Assembly (NCBI GenBank): GCA_018817845.1
Contig: JAHITH010000080.1
Location: 1 to 15,156, forward strand
DNA length: 15,156 nucleotides
Direction: 5' to 3'
Source: Patescibacteria group bacterium
GTDB taxonomy: Bacteria; Patescibacteriota; Microgenomatia; UBA1400; MFAQ01
Position 1 is the first letter of the stretch. Every line of letters starts with the position of its first letter. The notes below the pieces were generated by a model. It worked only from the letters and a program-made list of their open reading frames with translations, was not told where the DNA came from and did not search any database. Positions 12,890 to 15,156 of the stretch are shown in pieces. A program made the position numbers and the translations under genes.

Positions 12890-13915
12890 ATGTTTACTCC
12901 TAAATACAATATTACCAATCAACTTCTTGCCAATATTACTAGAATTAGTAATCTAGTTAGAGATTTAAACGATCGCCGATTTCCCAAGGTAGTGTTGGTC
13001 GAATTTGAAAAAATAGCCCGGGAAATCTCGACGTATGCTTCAACCAGCATCGAAGGTAATCCACTTCCATTGACCGAGGTTAAAAAAGTGCTTAAATCAA
13101 CGCCCGTTAATGTTCGTGATAGTGAAAAGGAGGTGCTTAATTATAATCAGGCGTTAGAAACACTTAGTGAACTCTTACAATCTGGTAAATTGGATTTGTC
13201 CCTTAAACTCATACTTGATATTCATGGGCAAGTGACTACAGGATTACTTCCCAATTTTGAGTCTGGAAAATTACGAAAAAAACCAGTGGTCGTCAATGAC
13301 CCAAGCATTGGAAAAACAGTGTATCTGCCACCTGATGTTGATCGAGTCGAAGAATTAATGACTGACCTAATATCCTTCGTTAAGGCAAATAGCCAAAATA
13401 TTGATCCCCTCATAATTGCCGGAATCTTTCATAAACAGATGGTGATTATCCATCCGTTTATGGACGGTAATGGCAGAACTACACGGCTGGCTACAAAAGT
13501 CTTACTCGCCAAAATGGGGCTGAATACTTTCAATCTATTTAGTTTTGAGAATTACTACAACCAAAATGTTACTAAGTATTTTCAAACCGTGGGTGAATAT
13601 GGAGACTATAACGAATTGGTAAAATCAATTGACTTTACTGTGTGGCTCGAATACTTTACTGGCGGGTTAATTGATGAATTACTCAGGGTACAAAAGCTAC
13701 TGCCAGAATTAGGTAATTCACCTGATACAAGATTAGAAGCTCACCATCTCAAAATCCTTGAGTACATTAAGCAACACGGATTTATTGCCGATCGAGATTA
13801 CGCCAAGCTTACAGACAGAGCCAAGGCCACTCGCACTAACGATTTTCAAAAACTTCTTGATCTTGGTCTAATCAAAAGGCAAGCCAAAGGCCGCTCTACC
13901 CATTACACCCTGTAG
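12890..13915 (+). CDS. Fic-domain protein (putative AMP-transferase) with N-terminal inhibitory motif and C-terminal winged helix
   Basis: 341 residues. The Fic core motif HPFMDGNGRTTRLA is intact, with the catalytic His and the nucleotide-binding loop. The N-terminal Fic_N region has STSIEGN (about residues 48-54), matching the SxxxE(G/N) inhibitory helix, so it is a self-inhibited class II-type Fic. The C-terminal 60 residues (HHLKILEYIKQHGFIADRDY ... GLIKRQAKGRSTHYTL) look like a winged helix-turn-helix. Such proteins usually AMPylate a target; the target here is unknown. Codon choice and G/C balance differ from the C-rich neighbours. The gene and its -10 are bounded by 18-bp direct repeats, consistent with acquisition as a unit. 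Confidence 0.93.
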   Translation: MFTPKYNITNQLLANITRISNLVRDLNDRRFPKVVLVEFEKIAREISTYASTSIEGNPLPLTEVKKVLKSTPVNVRDSEKEVLNYNQALETLSELLQSGKLDLSLKLILDIHGQVTTGLLPNFESGKLRKKPVVVNDPSIGKTVYLPPDVDRVEELMTDLISFVKANSQNIDPLIIAGIFHKQMVIIHPFMDGNGRTTRLATKVLLAKMGLNTFNLFSFENYYNQNVTKYFQTVGEYGDYNELVKSIDFTVWLEYFTGGLIDELLRVQKLLPELGNSPDTRLEAHHLKILEYIKQHGFIADRDYAKLTDRAKATRTNDFQKLLDLGLIKRQAKGRSTHYTL

Positions 13916-13924
13916 ACTTGACAA
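13907..13924. repeat. 18-bp direct repeat, right copy, at the end of fic
   Basis: Identical to 12840-12857. It holds the fic final Leu codon and TAG stop and the -35 of the next promoter. Recombination between the copies would remove 1067 bp, exactly the fic gene with its -10. Confidence 0.9.
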
Positions 13925-13947
13925 ACCCACCTTTATAGGTTTATAAT
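13918..13947 (+). promoter_or_regulatory. Strong sigma70-type promoter downstream of fic
   Basis: TTGACA (13918-13923), an 18-nt spacer and TATAAT (13942-13947). The spacer carries the inverted repeat AAACC-cacctttata-GGTTT, a possible operator. It drives a transcript of about 70 nt that ends at the terminator at 13984-14020. Confidence 0.75.
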
Positions 13948-13953
13948 CTCCCC

Positions 13954-13974
13954 ATGGAAAAGCTAATCGGCTAG
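13954..13974 (+). CDS. Possible six-codon leader peptide
   Basis: ATG GAA AAG CTA ATC GGC TAG (MEKLIG). The ATG lies 6 nt after TATAAT, the same spacing as for real leaderless genes in this window, and the stop comes 10 nt before the terminator hairpin. It could be a leader peptide of an attenuator or a chance ATG in a small RNA. Confidence 0.35.
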   Translation: MEKLIG

Positions 13975-13983
13975 ACCATCGCC

Positions 13984-14020
13984 AAAAGACCTAACGCCCT
14001 AACCGGCCAGGTCTTTTTTT
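13984..14020 (+). terminator. Intrinsic terminator
   Basis: AAAGACCT (13985-13992) pairs with AGGTCTTT (14009-14016), an 8-bp stem with a GC-rich loop, followed by a T-run to 14020. It ends the short transcript from the promoter at 13918 or read-through from fic. Confidence 0.88.
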
Positions 14021-14024
14021 GTCC

Positions 14025-14058
14025 GTCATTCCTGCGAAGGCAGGAACCTATATAAATT
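14025..14058. repeat. Half copy of the REP/MITE-like palindromic repeat
   Basis: GTCATTCCTGCGAAGGCAGGAA, then CTATATAAAT: the inverted counterpart of the right half of the 4878-4936 element, lost after the central palindrome. The hairpin TTCCTGC-gaag-GCAGGAA is intact. Confidence 0.85.
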
Positions 14059-14084
14059 AGCTCCCTGCCCCACACATTTATTTC

Positions 14085-14340
14085 GGTTCAAAGGTCAGTC
14101 TCTAACAGGAGCGGCTACAGCCGCGGGTCCTCTCGGCTATCGAGCCGAGGGAGGGTCTGACCTTATTAAAACCCAGTTCAAGCGTTCCACGGAACTCTCC
14201 ACACTGGTTTTTTAACAAAAATTTCTCATCGGAACTGTGCCGACCTAAAGTCGAGCACTGTTCAGACTGTGGAATTTTAAAACAGTGAGCCATGTTTGGC
14301 CGCGCGGGCAACCAACCCGCCAAACATCCGCTCGTACTTT
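14085..14340 (+). ncRNA. Candidate structured RNA / 5' leader upstream of the M23 peptidase
   Basis: About 250 nt of closely packed hairpins without a convincing ORF. (1) A three-way junction closed by GGTCAG/CTGACC (14093-14162), holding perfect hairpins GCGGCT-ac-AGCCGC and CTCGGCT-atcg-AGCCGAG. (2) A long hairpin AAAACCcAGT/ACTGGTTTT (14168-14211), enclosing GTTCC-ac-GGAAC and ending in a T-run, possibly a terminator. (3) A bulged hairpin 14232-14263, GAACTGTGC with GCACTGTTC. (4) An alternative pairing CACTGTT/AACAGTG (14256-14262 with 14281-14287) that excludes the third. (5) A strong hairpin 14287-14333, GAGC + ATGTTTG + GCGGG with CCCGC + CAAACAT + GCTC. It does not match RNase P RNA, tmRNA or SRP RNA as I know them. 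Direction is inferred from the downstream gene. Confidence 0.5.
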
Positions 14341-14354
14341 CACAAGTGAATTGA

Positions 14355-14397
14355 ACGTCCCAGTGCCGAAATTGCACCGGCCTTTTGGCTCGGTCCC
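14355..14397. repeat. Dispersed repeat family 2, copy F (leader of the M23 gene)
   Basis: AACGTCCCAGTGCCGAAATT, then GCACCGGCCTTTTGGC and CGGTCCC. It shares the GTCCC..TGCCGAAATTG opening with copies A and D and the CTTTTGG centre of copy A. It contains the small stem GTGC-cgaaatt-GCAC. Confidence 0.65.
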
Positions 14398-14444
14398 TTC
14401 CGTCCCTGGGAAATACTCCATCCCCTTCCCCTACCCGACCCCAA

Positions 14445-14451
14445 AAGGAGG
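14445..14451 (+). promoter_or_regulatory. Strong Shine-Dalgarno of the M23 gene
   Basis: AAGGAGG, 5 nt before the ATG at 14457. It is the only canonical ribosome binding site I see in the window and fixes the start of this gene. Confidence 0.85.
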
Positions 14452-14456
14452 TCCCC

Positions 14457-15156
14457 ATGCGCCCCATCTCGAAGAAACCCCTCTGGGCACTAGGACTCGT
14501 TATCCTCGCCCTCTTTATTTTTATTCCAGTTTCCGCCCAAGAAAATCAACCCTACGGACCACCCACCTGGCCATATAAAATCTATCCTGGCTCAAAAGCT
14601 TTTAATGCCCCAGCTAGCTGGGATTACCAAGGTAAACACACAGGAATTGATCTATATGGTCCAGCAGGAACCCCAATCTACTCATCATGCACAGGCATAG
14701 TAGTTTTTTGGGGCAACTGGCAGGGAAACAATGGCTGGATAAATACCATCTGGGTGGATTGCCAAGACGGTAATTTTTTTGGCTACACCCATCTAGATAA
14801 CCTCCAACCACATTCCAGCACAGGCGACCAAGTTTCCATTGGTCAGCAAATCGCCGTCACCGGCCCTATCGAAAGATCAGGTATCGGTTCAGACGACCAT
14901 TTACATTGGATGAGGTCAAAAACCGATCCAAGAAATGGACTAAGTTGGTTTTTTACCAACCCAACTGAAGGAGTCAATCTTTCCCGAAACCCTTCCCAAG
15001 CCAATACCAACCCAAGTGGTCAACTAGAAGTCCAAGCTGAGCAATCAGACCAAGAGTTCAACTTTACAGTTGACACTCCTCAAAAACCCAACTTCATCGG
15101 TGCCGCCACAACCGCTACCATCACCCAACCAAATAACCCAATCATTTCCTGGTTCA
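14457..15156 (+). CDS. Secreted M23 (LytM-type) metallopeptidase, partial at the right edge
   Basis: 233 residues are visible; the frame is still open at the window end. Residues 1-28 are a signal peptide (RPISKKPLW, a hydrophobic core, then PVSAQ). The M23 domain (about 45-165) shows its zinc and catalytic motifs: KHTGIDLYGPAGTPI (HxxxD) and DDHLHWM (HxH), with the GYTHLDNL strand between them, as in lysostaphin/LytM endopeptidases that cut peptidoglycan cross-links. One cysteine pair (SSCTG and VDCQDG) may be bonded. The region after residue 180 is an Asn/Gln/Ser-rich linker leading to an unseen C-terminal part. Translation should rely on the Shine-Dalgarno at 14445-14451, and the mRNA probably has a long structured leader. 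Confidence 0.93.
   Translation, partial: MRPISKKPLWALGLVILALFIFIPVSAQENQPYGPPTWPYKIYPGSKAFNAPASWDYQGKHTGIDLYGPAGTPIYSSCTGIVVFWGNWQGNNGWINTIWVDCQDGNFFGYTHLDNLQPHSSTGDQVSIGQQIAVTGPIERSGIGSDDHLHWMRSKTDPRNGLSWFFTNPTEGVNLSRNPSQANTNPSGQLEVQAEQSDQEFNFTVDTPQKPNFIGAATTATITQPNNPIISWF

Noticed and set aside
12561..13915. Classical MNT-HEPN toxin-antitoxin pair
   Set aside because: The neighbour of the nucleotidyltransferase is a Fic protein with its own promoter; no HEPN motif (Rx4-6H) gene is adjacent.
14085..14340. RNase P RNA, tmRNA, SRP RNA or hammerhead ribozyme
   Set aside because: I could not find their conserved cores (for example the P4 strands, the tRNA-like ends, the GGAAG-type SRP tip, or CTGATGA...GAAA) on either strand.
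14102..14467. 121-codon open frame on the minus strand
   Set aside because: It runs antisense through hairpins and repeat copy F, has no recognisable domain and a composition explained by the GC-rich stems.
14285..14578. 97-codon plus-strand open frame overlapping the peptidase start
   Set aside because: Out of frame with the M23 gene, which has a signal peptide and Shine-Dalgarno; its sequence is low-complexity and unrecognisable.

Overview
The window looks like chromosome of a Patescibacteria (CPR) bacterium, most likely Microgenomates-like; this is inferred from gene content and style, not from a marker-gene search. Genes are short and densely packed. Many neighbours overlap by ATGA or converge with overlapping ends. 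TGA is used as a stop, which argues against the Gracilibacteria/Absconditabacteria code. The plus strand is rich in C and A and poor in G through most genes on both strands, except around 11.5-13.9 kb.

Layout. 1-3414: end of an unknown gene, then a Wzy/O-antigen-ligase-like membrane protein with C-terminal TPRs, peptide deformylase and methionyl-tRNA formyltransferase. 3377-5789: ribosomal protein L28 (minus), a site-2 protease-like M50 peptidase, and two unrecognised membrane-anchored proteins transcribed divergently around a cluster of dispersed repeats. 5807-6620: tRNA-Thr(GGT), tRNA-Tyr(GTA), a RelE/ParE-like toxin-antitoxin pair, and tRNA-Thr(TGT). 6722-8049 (minus): an acyltransferase-like protein and a HAD phosphatase. 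8082-11487: the classical L33 / tRNA-Trp / SecE / NusG / L11 / L1 block, with a NYN-domain protein and a small membrane protein inserted. 11473-13915: an accessory island of a 5'-truncated AAA/DUF4143 ATPase, a minimal nucleotidyltransferase and a Fic protein; the Fic gene lies between exact 18-bp direct repeats. 13918-14456: a promoter, a six-codon ORF and a terminator, then about 360 nt of hairpin-rich non-coding DNA. 14457-end: a secreted M23 (LytM) peptidase running off the window.

Three signals are the most interesting. (1) Two families of short dispersed elements recur in the window, several copies lying in frame inside genes at linkers or loops (O-antigen ligase-like protein, Fmt, L1 and two membrane proteins). 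(2) Most genes or transcription units have a -10 hexamer only 6-10 nt before the start codon and no ribosome binding site, suggesting leaderless mRNAs; the M23 gene is the exception, with a strong Shine-Dalgarno behind a structured leader. (3) Two places show the pattern promoter, very short transcript, intrinsic terminator, which may be small RNAs or attenuators.
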